Part shown: positions 41,213 to 51,155 of the stretch, in pieces
Numbering within the stretch: the stretch's first letter is position 1
Layout: each line of letters starts with the position of its first letter
Source: Fodinicurvata sp. EGI_FJ10296
Lineage (GTDB): Bacteria > Pseudomonadota > Alphaproteobacteria > DSM-16000 > Inquilinaceae
DNA length: 64,000 bases
Assembly (NCBI RefSeq): GCF_040712075.1
Contig: NZ_JBFCVL010000005.1
Span: 1-64,000 of the forward strand
Reading direction: 5' to 3'
The notes under the pieces: generated by a model
Database searches by the model: none
What the model was told of the DNA's origin: nothing
Seen by the model: only the letters and a program-made list of their open reading frames with translations
Program-made: the position numbers and the translations under genes

Positions 41213-41683
41213 ATGGAGACGAGCGCCTCCGACGACGCGAAGATGGAACGTATGGATATCATGCGGATTATGGAGATGATTCCGCATCGCTATCCAATGC
41301 TCATGGTCGATCGTATCGAAAACATCGTTGCTGGCCAGAGCGCGACTGGGATTAAGAACGTTTCCATCAACGAATCGTTTTTTGCCGGTCATTTTCCTGA
41401 GCGACCGGTAATGCCCGGTGTTCTTATTGTTGAGGCTATGGCTCAGACAGCCGGCGTCCTGGTTGTTCACAGCCTGGGGCCAGAGGCGGAAGGTAAGCTT
41501 GTCTATTTTATGACAATCGATACTGCCCGCTTCCGCAAGCCTGTCGTCCCCGGTGATAGGGTCGAAATAAACGTAAACCGCCTGCAGAACCGGCGCAATG
41601 TCTGGAAGTTTACAGGAGAAGCTCTGGTTGAGGGCGCGGTTTGCGCCGAGGCAACATTCTCCGCAATGCTTATGGATCGCTGA
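41213..41683 (+). CDS. fabZ: 3-hydroxyacyl-ACP dehydratase FabZ
   Basis: Dehydrates 3-hydroxyacyl-ACP in fatty acid synthesis and so competes with the Lpx acyltransferases for the same substrate (156 residues). The hot-dog fold motif [12 protein letters not shown] is followed by the catalytic His60 in [12 protein letters not shown] and Glu74 in LIVEAMAQ. The first 10-14 residues are unconserved, so ATG 41243 is an alternative start. It overlaps lpxA in TGATG. Confidence 0.97.
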   Translation: METSASDDAKMERMDIMRIMEMIPHRYPMLMVDRIENIVAGQSATGIKNVSINESFFAGHFPERPVMPGVLIVEAMAQTAGVLVVHSLGPEAEGKLVYFMTIDTARFRKPVVPGDRVEINVNRLQNRRNVWKFTGEALVEGAVCAEATFSAMLMDR

Positions 41684-42489
41684 TGCCCTCTGATATTCAC
41701 CCGACCGCCGTCATTGGTGATGGCGCCTCGATTGCTGATGACGTAAGGATCGGCCCCTATTGCGTGGTCGGCAGCAAGGTCGTCCTCGAACGGGGCGTGG
41801 AGCTGAAGCCACATGTCGTGATCGATGGCCAGACGATTCTCGGCGAGGAGTGCGCCGTTTATCCCTTCGCCTCTGTCGGAATGCCGCCGCAGGATATGAA
41901 ATTCAAAGGTGAGGACAGCCGGCTGGAGATCGGTCGCGGGACAATCATACGGGAGCATGCAACCGTGAGTCCGGGTACTGCATCCGGACATATGATGACC
42001 CGTGTCGGCGAAAATTGCCTTCTCATGATCGGCGCCCATGTCGCGCATGACTGCGAGCTGGGCAACAATGTCATCATGGTCAACAATGCGACGCTTGGTG
42101 GCCATGTGACGGTTGGCAACAATGTTATCATCGGCGGGTTGGCGGCGATTCATCAGTTCGTTCGCATTGGTGACAACGCCTTCATCGGTGGTATGGCCGG
42201 CGTCGAACAGGACGTTATCCCCTATGGCATGGTCGTCGGAGATCGTGCGGTTCTGAATGGTCTCAATCTCGTCGGACTGAAACGCCGCGGCTATAGCCGG
42301 GACGACATCCACCTGCTGCGATCGATTTACCGGGATCTGTTCGAATCCGAAGAATCGAGTCTCGCCGATCGATTGCGGGCCTTGCGTTCGAAATTCGAAG
42401 GCAACCCGACAGCGGCTTCGCTGTTGGCGTTCATCGACCTTGACAGCGATAGAAAATTGCTGAAGCCCAAAACCGCGCATGCCCCCTAG
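41683..42489 (+). CDS. lpxA: UDP-N-acetylglucosamine O-acyltransferase
   Basis: First step of lipid A synthesis (268 residues). The N-terminal hexapeptide beta-helix starts IHPTAVIGDGASI. The catalytic His122 lies in HVAHDCELGNN, followed by the typical NNATLGGHVTVGNNVI, with a helical C-terminal domain from about 195. ATG 41683 overlaps the fabZ stop. The lpxI start lies inside its last codons. Confidence 0.97.
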   Translation: MPSDIHPTAVIGDGASIADDVRIGPYCVVGSKVVLERGVELKPHVVIDGQTILGEECAVYPFASVGMPPQDMKFKGEDSRLEIGRGTIIREHATVSPGTASGHMMTRVGENCLLMIGAHVAHDCELGNNVIMVNNATLGGHVTVGNNVIIGGLAAIHQFVRIGDNAFIGGMAGVEQDVIPYGMVVGDRAVLNGLNLVGLKRRGYSRDDIHLLRSIYRDLFESEESSLADRLRALRSKFEGNPTAASLLAFIDLDSDRKLLKPKTAHAP

Positions 42490-43345
42490 GAAAATTGGCA
42501 TCATAGCCGGCGGTGGCATATTGCCGAAATTGGCGGTCGATGCGGCGAAGAAGCAGGATGCCGACGTCTTCGTCGTCATTCTCGATGGGCATGGTGTTCC
42601 TGCTGATTTCAGAGATGTCGAGCACACAATGTGTCGTCTCGGCGCCGTCGGCTCCATTCTTGCAGCTCTGCAATCGGCCGAAGTTCAGGAGGTTTGCCTG
42701 ATTGGTACGGTGCGCCGCCCCAGTCTGGCTCAGCTCCGGCCGGACCGACGCGCGTTTAATTTGATTGCCCGGTATGGGTTCTCCGGCCTTGGCGATGACG
42801 CGCTGTTGCGTTCCGTCGGCGACGTTCTCACTAAAGAAGGATTGCGCCTGGTGGCGGTACAGGACCTCGTCGGCGGCTTGCTCCTTCGTCCGGGTTCCGT
42901 CGGGTCGATAGAGCCGACGGAAGCGGCGTGGCCGGACATCGAGAAAGGTCTGAAGGTCGCTCGACAGCTGGGCGTCGCAGATGTGGGGCAAGCGGTCGTC
43001 ATTCAGCAAGGGATTGTCCTGGCCGTTGAAGCGATAGAGGGAACGGATCGCCTTATCGCGCGGTCGGCGCAACTCGCCTATCCGGGTCGCGGCCCGATCC
43101 TTGTGAAATGCTGCAAGCCACAACAAGACCAACGGCTCGATCTTCCGACAATCGGGCCGGACACGGTCCGGTCGGCTGCTTCGGCGGGATTTTCCGGGAT
43201 TGCGGCCGAAGCTGGACGTACCCTTGTCGCCGATATCGATAATCTTCGTCTGGCCGCGGATGCAGCAGGGCTATTTGTATATGGTTTCGCAGACGGAGAC
43301 GTCACGACCGACGGGGGCGCGGCCGTCAACGAGAGTGAGGCATGA
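42479..43345 (+). CDS. lpxI: UDP-2,3-diacylglucosamine pyrophosphatase LpxI
   Basis: Hydrolyses UDP-2,3-diacylglucosamine to lipid X in the lipid A pathway, the role played by LpxH in enterics (288 residues, formerly DUF1009). The opening IGIIAGGGILPKLAVDAAK, the GTVRRPSL stretch and the C-terminal GRTLVADIDNLRLAADAAG match the LpxI family. Its position between lpxA and lpxB supports the call strongly. It overlaps both neighbours. Confidence 0.93.
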   Translation: MPPRKIGIIAGGGILPKLAVDAAKKQDADVFVVILDGHGVPADFRDVEHTMCRLGAVGSILAALQSAEVQEVCLIGTVRRPSLAQLRPDRRAFNLIARYGFSGLGDDALLRSVGDVLTKEGLRLVAVQDLVGGLLLRPGSVGSIEPTEAAWPDIEKGLKVARQLGVADVGQAVVIQQGIVLAVEAIEGTDRLIARSAQLAYPGRGPILVKCCKPQQDQRLDLPTIGPDTVRSAASAGFSGIAAEAGRTLVADIDNLRLAADAAGLFVYGFADGDVTTDGGAAVNESEA

Positions 43346-44526
43346 CCGCCAATCCCGAACAGCGGCCATTGACCATTCTGATGATCGCTGGCGAGGAGTC
43401 GGGTGATCTGTTGGGGGGGCGATTGATCCGCGCGCTTCGTGAGTCGTCGGCACGGCCCGTCAGAATTCTTGGCGTGGGCGGTTCTTCGATGGTGACAGAA
43501 GGGCTCGAAAGCTTGTTTCCCATGGAAGACCTGACAGCGTTCGGGCTTTCCGAGGTGCTACCAAAGATACCGACGATCCTGCGTCGAATGCGGCAGACAG
43601 CGGCCGCGGCCGTGGAACTGCAGCCGGATGCGATGGTGCTGATCGATGCGCCCGGATTCAATATGCGCCTGGCCGAGCGTCTGCGTCACCGCAGTTTCCC
43701 GCTGATCCAGTATGTCGCGCCCACCGTCTGGGCGTGGAAGCCGGGCCGGGCCAAAAGGCTGGCCCGCAGCGTTGATGAGGTTCTCTGTCTTTTCCCGTTC
43801 GAACCATCCTGGTTCATTCGGCACGGCCTTGCGGCAACCGATGTCGGGCACTCAGTCGTGGAAAGCGGTGCCAATCTCGGCGATGGGCCCGCCTTCCGGC
43901 GTGAGCATGGCGTTGATCCGCAAACGTCTCTACTGTGCATGCTGCCTGGCAGCCGGCGCGGGGAAATCGAGCGGCTGTTGCCGATTTTCGGAGATACCGC
44001 TGAGCAACTGGCACGCAACAGGCCCGGTTTGCGGGTCGTACTTCCAACATTGCCTGCACTTGAGCAGACGATCAGGGAAGCGGTCGCAGGGTGGCCAACC
44101 CGACCGATCGTCATAGCCGGAAAAACGGAAAAGTACGATGCGTTTGCGTCATCCAATGCGGCGATCGCGGCTAGCGGCACCGTGGCACTGGAATTGGCGA
44201 TGGCTGGTACACCGCACATCGTTGCCTATCGGGTGAGCCCGCCGACTGCCTGGATCGCAAGGCGACTTCTCACAACCAAATACGCGAATCTGGTGAACAT
44301 CCTGTTCGATGAAGCCGTTATTCCCGAGTTCATCCAGCAGGACTGCACTGTTGCGAACCTTACCGGGGCGATTGGACCGCTTCTGGAGGGCGGGACCGAG
44401 GCTTCGGTTCAGATACGCCGCTTGGCTGAGGCGCGGGCAATGTTCGGATCATCGACAATACCGCCGAGTCTGCGCGCGGCTCAGGCAATTCTGCGCCGTG
44501 TCGATCAAGCGGCGGCCGGATCTTAG
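43342..44526 (+). CDS. lpxB: lipid-A-disaccharide synthase
   Basis: Joins lipid X and UDP-diacylglucosamine to the tetraacyl disaccharide at the inner membrane (394 residues, GT-B fold, family GT19). Diagnostic parts are MIAGEESGDLLGGRLIRAL, APTVWAWKPGRAKRL and the nucleotide-binding LPGSRRGEIERLLP. It overlaps lpxI in ATGA. It is the last gene of the long rightward envelope run and converges on the gltA group. Confidence 0.96.
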   Translation: MTANPEQRPLTILMIAGEESGDLLGGRLIRALRESSARPVRILGVGGSSMVTEGLESLFPMEDLTAFGLSEVLPKIPTILRRMRQTAAAAVELQPDAMVLIDAPGFNMRLAERLRHRSFPLIQYVAPTVWAWKPGRAKRLARSVDEVLCLFPFEPSWFIRHGLAATDVGHSVVESGANLGDGPAFRREHGVDPQTSLLCMLPGSRRGEIERLLPIFGDTAEQLARNRPGLRVVLPTLPALEQTIREAVAGWPTRPIVIAGKTEKYDAFASSNAAIAASGTVALELAMAGTPHIVAYRVSPPTAWIARRLLTTKYANLVNILFDEAVIPEFIQQDCTVANLTGAIGPLLEGGTEASVQIRRLAEARAMFGSSTIPPSLRAAQAILRRVDQAAAGS

Positions 44527-44577
44527 CCTTGGGCCAACGAAGCGTCCGTCAGTACAGCGCCGTCCAAGACCGGGTTC

Positions 44578-44793
44578 TCAAAGCAGGAGATACGTACCCG
44601 CTGCGACCAAAGCACCCAAAAACACAGTGCCGATCAGGCGGCGGATGCGAACGCGAACCGGCGGCCGATTATCGTTTGCGGCTCTCGGGACACGGCGTGC
44701 TCGAATCGTTCGCCCACGGTGGGGCAGGACCGGCGCATGGCGACTGCCTCTGCGCCGATCTTCGCCACTAATCGATGGCCATTTCTCAGCCAC
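44578..44793 (-). CDS. possible small tail-anchored membrane protein
   Basis: A 71-residue reading frame begins at GTG 44793, overlapping the gltA stop in GTGGCTGA. Residues 1-50 are polar and Arg-rich with the short motif RAANDNRPP, a pattern I know from many small alphaproteobacterial proteins. Residues 53-71 form one hydrophobic segment ending the protein, so it could insert tail-first in the inner membrane. Support is position, motif and the clean hydrophobic tail. There is no clear ribosome site, and the function is unknown. Confidence 0.4.
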   Translation of the reverse strand: MAEKWPSISGEDRRRGSRHAPVLPHRGRTIRARRVPRAANDNRPPVRVRIRRLIGTVFLGALVAAGTYLLL

Positions 44794-46114
44794 GCTGTTC
44801 CACGGGAACATAATCCCGCTGTGTAGCGCCGGTGTAGAGCTGACGCGGGCGCCCGATCCGCTGACCTGGTTCTTCAATCATCTCCTTCCACTGGGCGATC
44901 CAGCCGACGGTTCGGGCCACGGCGAACAGCACTGTGAACATGCTGGTGGGAAAGCCCATGGCGCGCAGGATTATGCCGGAATAGAAGTCGACATTTGGGT
45001 ACAGCTTCTTTTCGATGAAATACTCGTCTTCCAGAGCCACTTTTTCGAGCTTCATGGCCATCTTCAACATCGGCTCGTTTTCAAGGCCGAGTTCTGCGAG
45101 CACTTCGTGGCAGGTTTCCCGCATGACCATCGCGCGTGGATCGTAGTTCTTGTAGACGCGGTGTCCGAATCCCATGAGCCGGAACGGGTCGTCACGATCC
45201 TTGGCCCGCCGCAGGTAGTCGGCCATCCGGCTTTCGTCACCGATCTCCTCCAGCATCTTCACGACGGCTTCGTTCGCGCCGCCATGCGCGGGCCCCCAGA
45301 GAGAGGCGATTCCGGCAGCGATGCAGGCAAAGGGATTGGCGCCCGAAGAGCCGGCAAGCCGGACCGTAGAGGTCGAGGCGTTCTGTTCGTGGTCCGCATG
45401 CAGGATGAAGATCCTGTCCATGGCCCGCGCCAGAACCGGGTTGATCTTGTATTCCTCGCAAGGCACTGCAAACATCTGGTGGAGGAAATTCGCAGCGTAG
45501 TCGAGATCGTTGCGGGGGTAGATGAAGGGCTGGCCGACAGAATACTTGTACGCCATCGCCGCGATCGTCGGCATTTTCGCAATCAGTCGATGCGATGCCA
45601 CGGTGCGCTGGTGCTCGTCCCGAATATCCGTGCTGTCGTGATAAAACGCCGACAGGGCGCCGACCACGCCGCACATTATTGCCATCGGGTGTGCGTCCCG
45701 CCGGAAACCACGAAAGAAATTCGTAATCTGCTCGTGCACCATCGAATGATAGGTGATGGAATGCGAGAAGTCCGTCTTTTCCTTGCCTTTGGGCAATTCG
45801 CCATGGAGCAGGAGGTAGCAGACTTCCATGAAGTCACTGCTTTCGGCCAGTTGCTCGATCGGGTAGCCGCGATGCATGAGGATCCCCTCCTCACCATCGA
45901 TATAGGTGATTGCGCTGCGGCAAGAGCCGGTCGACGAATAGCCGGGATCATAGGTGAACATCCCGGTCTCGCCGTACAGCTTCCCGATATCGACAACGCG
46001 CGGACCGGCCGTTCCCTCGTATACGGGCAATTCGTATCTGGTCCCGGTCGCATTGTCGATCAGGGTCACCGTATCTTTAGCCGCATCGCCTGCGGCTGTG
46101 GTTTGCTGACTCAT
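44786..46114 (-). CDS. gltA: citrate synthase
   Basis: Condenses acetyl-CoA and oxaloacetate at the entry of the TCA cycle; hexameric type II form (442 residues). Catalytic-site blocks are present: [29 protein letters not shown] and the [13 protein letters not shown] region with its Asp. ATG 46114 follows a leader of about 100 bases from a good sigma70-type promoter. It is transcribed leftward after gltX. Confidence 0.98.
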   Translation of the reverse strand: MSQQTTAAGDAAKDTVTLIDNATGTRYELPVYEGTAGPRVVDIGKLYGETGMFTYDPGYSSTGSCRSAITYIDGEEGILMHRGYPIEQLAESSDFMEVCYLLLHGELPKGKEKTDFSHSITYHSMVHEQITNFFRGFRRDAHPMAIMCGVVGALSAFYHDSTDIRDEHQRTVASHRLIAKMPTIAAMAYKYSVGQPFIYPRNDLDYAANFLHQMFAVPCEEYKINPVLARAMDRIFILHADHEQNASTSTVRLAGSSGANPFACIAAGIASLWGPAHGGANEAVVKMLEEIGDESRMADYLRRAKDRDDPFRLMGFGHRVYKNYDPRAMVMRETCHEVLAELGLENEPMLKMAMKLEKVALEDEYFIEKKLYPNVDFYSGIILRAMGFPTSMFTVLFAVARTVGWIAQWKEMIEEPGQRIGRPRQLYTGATQRDYVPVEQRG

Positions 46115-46215
46115 TACGGCATGTCCTTGGTTTGGGTGGCGCAATTCGGGATTCGTGGCCCTGCCTGATGATGTGCCGCCCCGCGGCAATCTCCCTACGC
46201 CTATTCATGTCATAT

Positions 46216-46244
46216 AGGATACGGGAGCGATGAGATAAGATCAA
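46216..46244 (-). promoter_or_regulatory. sigma70-type promoter of gltA
   Basis: On the minus strand TTGATC (46239-46244) and TATCCT (46216-46221) are separated by 17 bases. The site lies in the 154-base gap between gltX and gltA, about 100 bases before the gltA start. Matches are four of six for each box, with ideal spacing. Confidence 0.5.
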
Positions 46245-46268
46245 TTCGGGCAGACACCGGCGTGACGT

Positions 46269-47693
46269 TTATGGACGCGTCACGACCACATCGTTTAACC
46301 TGGCGAGCGTTTCCTGGCGCCCGAGCACGGCCGCAACCTCGAATATTCCAGGGCTGGTCGTAGATCCGGTGATTGCGGCACGAAGAGGTTGAGCGACCTT
46401 GCCGAGCTTGAGATCATGGCGTTCGGCCACTTCGCGGACCGCGCCCTCGATGTTCGGTTCATCCCAGACATCCAGGCCGGCCAGTGACTGTTCGACGTCG
46501 CCGAGCAGCGATGCTGCATCGCCGGTCAGTAGCGTCTTTGCCTTGTCTGTCATGCTCAATGGCCGCTCGGCGACATAAAAGATAGAATTTTCAGCCAGTT
46601 CGACAAGTGTTTTCGCACGTGACTTGAGCCCCGGCATTCCAGCGACCACGCGGTGCCACCGATCCTGGGGAATCGGGCCGGTGTCGAGCTTCGCTTCGAC
46701 CCTGGGGCGGATCGCTTCGGCAAGGCGAATGTCATCAGCCTCCCGCATATAGTGCCCGTTAAGGTGTTCAAGCTTCTGAAAGTCGAACCGCGCGGCCGAT
46801 CGTCCAATGGATTCGAGTGTGAACCATTCAACGGCCTGCTCGGTCGAAATCACCTCGTCATCGCCGTGTGCCCATCCAAGCCGCAACAGATAGTTTCTTA
46901 CGGCCTCCGGCAGATATCCCAGGTCGCGATAGGCTTCGACACCCAGCGCTCCGTGCCGTTTGGAGAGCTTTGCGCCGTCGGGGCCGTGAATCAGCGGAAT
47001 GTGAGCGTATACCGGTGGCGCGATTTTCAGAGCATGATAAAGCTGGATTTGCCGGAATGCGTTGGTCAGATGGTCGTCGCCGCGCACGACATGCGTCACG
47101 TCCATGTCGATATCGTCGACCACAACTGACAGCATGTATGTCGGCGTTCCGTCGGACCGAAGCAGGATCAGATCGTCGAGCTGATCATTACCGACGGTAA
47201 CCGGACCCTGGACGGCGTCGTCGATTGTCGTCTCGCCGTTTTGCGGAGCTTTGAACCGGATTACGGGTTTTACGCCGGCCGGCGCGTCTTCCGCAGAGCG
47301 ATCGCGCCATTGGCCGTCATATCGAGGTTGGCGCCCTTCTGCGCGCGCTTGCTCACGCATCGCCGTCAATTCTTCCTGCGACGCGTAGCAGCGATATGCG
47401 TGTCCAGCCTCCAGCAGTTTGTAGGCAACCTCGGTATGCCGCTCCCGGCGTGAGAACTGGGAAATCGGCTCACCGTCCCAATCCAGTCCCAGCCACTGCA
47501 GGCCCTTGATGATCGCTTCCACGGCCTCCGGCGTCGATCGGTTGCGATCCGTGTCCTCGATACGCAAAAGGAACTGCCCGCCGTAGTGGCGCGCCAGGAG
47601 CCAGTTGAACAGGGCAGTGCGTGCGCCCCCGATGTGAAGAAAGCCGGTGGGCGACGGCGCGAAGCGGGTTACGACCTTGGGATTATCAACCAT
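46269..47693 (-). CDS. gltX: glutamyl-tRNA synthetase
   Basis: Charges tRNA-Glu (and in many alphaproteobacteria tRNA-Gln, for later amidation) with glutamate (474 residues, class I). The HIGH-type motif appears as [16 protein letters not shown] at the N-terminus and the KMSKS-type motif as [13 protein letters not shown] 47693 gives the family N-terminus; longer frames extend into non-coding DNA. It is divergent from comEC across 189 bases. A second gltX copy, common in this group, is not in the window. Confidence 0.97.
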   Translation of the reverse strand: MVDNPKVVTRFAPSPTGFLHIGGARTALFNWLLARHYGGQFLLRIEDTDRNRSTPEAVEAIIKGLQWLGLDWDGEPISQFSRRERHTEVAYKLLEAGHAYRCYASQEELTAMREQARAEGRQPRYDGQWRDRSAEDAPAGVKPVIRFKAPQNGETTIDDAVQGPVTVGNDQLDDLILLRSDGTPTYMLSVVVDDIDMDVTHVVRGDDHLTNAFRQIQLYHALKIAPPVYAHIPLIHGPDGAKLSKRHGALGVEAYRDLGYLPEAVRNYLLRLGWAHGDDEVISTEQAVEWFTLESIGRSAARFDFQKLEHLNGHYMREADDIRLAEAIRPRVEAKLDTGPIPQDRWHRVVAGMPGLKSRAKTLVELAENSIFYVAERPLSMTDKAKTLLTGDAASLLGDVEQSLAGLDVWDEPNIEGAVREVAERHDLKLGKVAQPLRAAITGSTTSPGIFEVAAVLGRQETLARLNDVVVTRP

Positions 47694-47882
47694 GATGGGG
47701 CGTTTCGTTGTCTGACCTCGGGTGGAGCGGGTCTTACCATAATGCTTCCGCGATTGCATCCCGCAGCGCAACACCGCATCGAAAATCGCCGAATTCGTCC
47801 CTGGATTGCAAAACACGCTCCGAGATGTTTACATTCACGGGAATGCGCCCTAACCCGCTGCGTGACCCAGCGGGACATCATA

Positions 47883-50069
47883 ATGAAATCGTTCATATCG
47901 CTATATGCGGGAAGTGCAGGGGAGGGCGCAGCGGCAGAAATTGCCGAGGCGGCCGACCGTTGGCTCGGATGGAGCGAACGATGGCCGCTGTTGATCCCCG
48001 TTTCACTGATCTGCGGCATAAGTACCTACTATGGACTATCGATGGAGCCGGCCGCAGATTCCGTCGCGTGGGCGGCCGCCGGACTGTTGATAGCCCTTGC
48101 GCTGGTCAGGTTTGCTATCGGACATGCCGTCTGGCCGGTATTGGCGGCCTGCTTCGTACTGGGATTCGTATTGGCGAAGACGAATGCCGATGGCGCCGAC
48201 AGCGCAATGATCGAGGCTTCGACGGGCGCGATCATCGTCGAAGGCACCGTTTCCGATATTGAGCGATCGACCGACCGGACCAGAATCCGGCTTGACGACA
48301 CGATGATACTCGGGGTTTCGAGATCTATCCGCCTGCGTCTCGATCGAGCCGACCGACGTATTCCGGCAATCGGTGATCGGGTCGCGGTCCGTGCTCTTGT
48401 GTTTCCGCCGCCGGGTCCGGCACTTCCGGGTGCCTACGATTTCAGGAGAAAGTCCTACTTCGATGCTCTGGACGGAACCGGCGTGGCGCTTGCCCCAATG
48501 ACTGTCGTTGCCGAGGATCGAGGGCCATCGGTTTTGGAATGGGCAGCAAACGCGCGCAGAAAAATCAGGACCCGGATAAACGCTTCGATCGATCAGCCCG
48601 CAGCCAGCATCGCCGTCGCGCTTCTGACTGGTGATCGATCAGGAATGCCGGCTGTGATCTACGATCAGTTGCGCGATGCCGGGCTTGCTCATTTGCTGGC
48701 AATTTCCGGGCTGCATGTCGGTTTGGTGGCAGGATTCTTTCTGGCCGGAACGCGTCTGGCGGTCGCCCTCTGGCCGTATGCTGCCGACCGCTGGGACGGC
48801 AAGAAGATCTCGGCGGTGGCTGGTATCATCGCCGCGTTCTGTTATACGGCGGCCGTTGGGGCGACGGTTCCAACGCAACGGGCGTTCATCATGACAGCCC
48901 TCGCTCTATTGGCCGTCCTGCTCGATCGCTGGCCGCTATCGATGCGCCTGGTCGCCGTCGCCGCAACGGCCGTGATGACCATCGCGCCATCGAGCGTGAT
49001 CGGGCCCGGCTTTCAGATGTCTTTTGCTGCGGTCATCGCCCTCATTGCGACGTATGAAGCGATGACGCGCGATGGCGTGAGGCGTCTGCTGTCAGAGGGA
49101 ACCGGCACCCTTCACCGTACTGTCCAATATGCCGGCGGAGTGCTGCTGACCAGCGTCATCGCCGGCTTGGCGACGGCGCCATTCGCGATCTTCCATTTTC
49201 AACATCTTGCTTCCTACGGTCTGGTATCGAATCTGGTGGCCGTTCCCCTGACGGCATTCTGGATCATGCCTGCCGGCATCGTGTCCCTTGCCGCGATGAC
49301 CGTCGGATTAGAGGGCCCGCCGCTGAAAGTCATGGCTGTCGGCGTCGATATTCTCCTTGCCGTCGCTAAACAGGCAGCCGAGTGGCCTTCTGCGGCCCTG
49401 ACGGTTCCAAAGCCGGATGTGCCGACGATCGGAATCGTCGCTGCAGCGGGCATCTGGCTCGCCCTGTTTCGCGGACCTGGCAGACTCCTCGCCTTGGGCC
49501 CGCTTGCGCTGGGCGTCTCGGTGATGGCGACGACTCCGCCGATTGCGGTCTTCGTCGACGCGCGCGATGGCACGATTGGCGTCGTGTTGACCAGCAGAAA
49601 TCAAAGCACTCAATCCCGCGGCGATAGAACGCTCTGGCTTTCCGATGCCCGGATGTCCGACTACACGAGGGAACTGTGGCGTCGGTGGGGGCTGGTCAGC
49701 CGCACGCACCTCTTGCCGCTGGCAGGATCAGCCACGAATCCGGATCAGCGTCGCCTTCGCAACGACAACCTCAACTGCGATGCCGAGGGATGTATCCTGC
49801 GTCTCGGTGACGAGGGCCCCACGGTCGCCGTCGCTTTAACAAGGCGGGCCGTTAGCGAAGACTGTGCAGTCGTCGATATTCTTTTGACGCAGATGACCGT
49901 CTCGCCGCCTCCGCCCCACTGCGGACGTACACCGATCATCGATCGATCCTATCTGGATTCGGAGGGAAGCGTCTCCGTGACAGTCCACGGATCATCGCTG
50001 GATATACGCACGGTACGGGGCCATACAGGCGCCCGCCCCTGGTCACAATGGCATCGGGACCCGCCCTAG
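47883..50069 (+). CDS. comEC: ComEC/Rec2-family DNA-uptake channel protein
   Basis: An inner-membrane protein related to the channel that takes up single-stranded DNA (728 residues). It has N-terminal helices with a DUF4131/OB-like domain (about 30-200) and then the competence domain with LLAISGLHVGLVAGFF and VPTQRAFIM. About ten helices are followed by a C-terminal soluble part. That part lacks the HxHxDH zinc motif of the full metallo-beta-lactamase domain, so it looks degenerate, as in many alphaproteobacterial members. Whether it supports natural transformation is unknown. Confidence 0.88.
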   Translation: MKSFISLYAGSAGEGAAAEIAEAADRWLGWSERWPLLIPVSLICGISTYYGLSMEPAADSVAWAAAGLLIALALVRFAIGHAVWPVLAACFVLGFVLAKTNADGADSAMIEASTGAIIVEGTVSDIERSTDRTRIRLDDTMILGVSRSIRLRLDRADRRIPAIGDRVAVRALVFPPPGPALPGAYDFRRKSYFDALDGTGVALAPMTVVAEDRGPSVLEWAANARRKIRTRINASIDQPAASIAVALLTGDRSGMPAVIYDQLRDAGLAHLLAISGLHVGLVAGFFLAGTRLAVALWPYAADRWDGKKISAVAGIIAAFCYTAAVGATVPTQRAFIMTALALLAVLLDRWPLSMRLVAVAATAVMTIAPSSVIGPGFQMSFAAVIALIATYEAMTRDGVRRLLSEGTGTLHRTVQYAGGVLLTSVIAGLATAPFAIFHFQHLASYGLVSNLVAVPLTAFWIMPAGIVSLAAMTVGLEGPPLKVMAVGVDILLAVAKQAAEWPSAALTVPKPDVPTIGIVAAAGIWLALFRGPGRLLALGPLALGVSVMATTPPIAVFVDARDGTIGVVLTSRNQSTQSRGDRTLWLSDARMSDYTRELWRRWGLVSRTHLLPLAGSATNPDQRRLRNDNLNCDAEGCILRLGDEGPTVAVALTRRAVSEDCAVVDILLTQMTVSPPPPHCGRTPIIDRSYLDSEGSVSVTVHGSSLDIRTVRGHTGARPWSQWHRDPP

Positions 50070-50091
50070 ACGACTCCAGAGATGGGTCGCC

Positions 50092-51015
50092 CTAACGCGC
50101 CCGCTGATCATACCGCCGAATCAACGCCACAAGTTGGCCCTGAACCTCTACTCTGTCCGGGGGCAATAGCCGGGTCTCGTACGCCTGGTTTGCGGCCTCC
50201 AGAGCAATGGCCCCGCTGCGTCTGCGGAACCGTTTCAGAGTGGCTTCCAGCCCGTCGACCAACGCGACGACGATGTTCCCGTTGTCAGCTATGGACTGAC
50301 GCCGAATGATGGCGAGATCGCCATCGTGAATACCGGCGTCGATCATGCTGTCGCCCTCGACCTCCAGGGCATAGTGGTCGCCTGATCCGATCATGCTTGC
50401 GGGGATGTCGGCGAAAGCCGACATGTCCCGGAGCGCCTCGATCGGAGTGCCGGCGGCGATTCGGCCATAAAGCGGCAAGGATACGATCTCGGTACCTGAC
50501 GGCATTGGAGGCGCGGGAATGGTCCTTGTCGGGGAGGAGGATTCCTGCCGATGAAGTCCCGCTGCAGAGGGTCGGCGAGGGTGGAGAGAGATCGGCTCCG
50601 CCGCCGTTTCAGGCAAGCCTGCCCCTGATGGTGATCCCGGGCGCGGCGATCCCCACGGCGATGATTGTGCTCCCGATCCCTGTTGCGCATTGTGTGCGGG
50701 CTCCATCGGATCGGACTGAGCACCGAATTGACCGCTGACGCCCCTGGACGCATCCCCTGTCGCAGGACTGCGTGGCGATTCTGCTGCTTGCGACGAAAAT
50801 CCTTCCGGCAATCGGATGACTTCCAGTGCTCTCGCCCGGTGCGGCAGGCGTCTGATGACGCCACGTTCTTCAAGCCCGCTGATCAGGCGATGTATGCCTG
50901 ACTTTGACTTGAGGCCCAAGGCATCGCGCATCTCATCGAAGGACGGAGAGACGCCCCCGTGACTGAGACGGTGATGAATGAAGACCAGCAATTCTTTTTG
51001 CTTCCGCGTTAGCAT
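50092..51015 (-). CDS. lexA: LexA repressor with long linker
   Basis: SOS-response repressor (307 residues). A winged helix-turn-helix (1-65: [24 protein letters not shown]) is joined to the autopeptidase domain. That domain carries the Ala188-Gly189 cleavage site in RIAAGTP, Ser223 in EGDSMIDAG and Lys261 in EATLKRF. The two are linked by about 100 Ser/Pro/Gly/Ala-rich residues (about 73-175), far longer than the short hinge of the usual 200-240-residue LexA. The protein looks intact, with all key residues. It is the last gene after moeA but has its own promoter and SOS box. Confidence 0.93.
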   Translation of the reverse strand: MLTRKQKELLVFIHHRLSHGGVSPSFDEMRDALGLKSKSGIHRLISGLEERGVIRRLPHRARALEVIRLPEGFSSQAAESPRSPATGDASRGVSGQFGAQSDPMEPAHNAQQGSGAQSSPWGSPRPGSPSGAGLPETAAEPISLHPRRPSAAGLHRQESSSPTRTIPAPPMPSGTEIVSLPLYGRIAAGTPIEALRDMSAFADIPASMIGSGDHYALEVEGDSMIDAGIHDGDLAIIRRQSIADNGNIVVALVDGLEATLKRFRRRSGAIALEAANQAYETRLLPPDRVEVQGQLVALIRRYDQRAR

Positions 51016-51072
51016 CCTTCGCCCCGGTCGATTGGTGAGGAACACGTCTGTTGATTGGACGTGCGAGCAACT

Positions 51073-51101
51073 ATGATAGACAGAACAAAACAAAAACGCA
51101 A
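51073..51101 (-). promoter_or_regulatory. lexA promoter with embedded SOS box
   Basis: On the minus strand TTGCGT (51096-51101) and TATCAT (51073-51078) are spaced by 17 bases, about 60 bases before the lexA start. Between and overlapping them is GAAC-N7-AAAC on the plus strand (51083-51097), one base off the alphaproteobacterial LexA site GAAC-N7-GAAC. A repressor bound there would block RNA polymerase, so this is likely autoregulation. Confidence 0.6.
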
Positions 51102-51155
51102 CCGTCTTCGGCAATCCCGGGACAACATTTCTCGCGACCCAGGGAAGTGAATCCG

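Noticed and set aside
44309-46168. A 619-residue open frame on the plus strand across gltA
   Set aside because: It is antisense to a complete citrate synthase with its catalytic residues, and its translation shows no family features.
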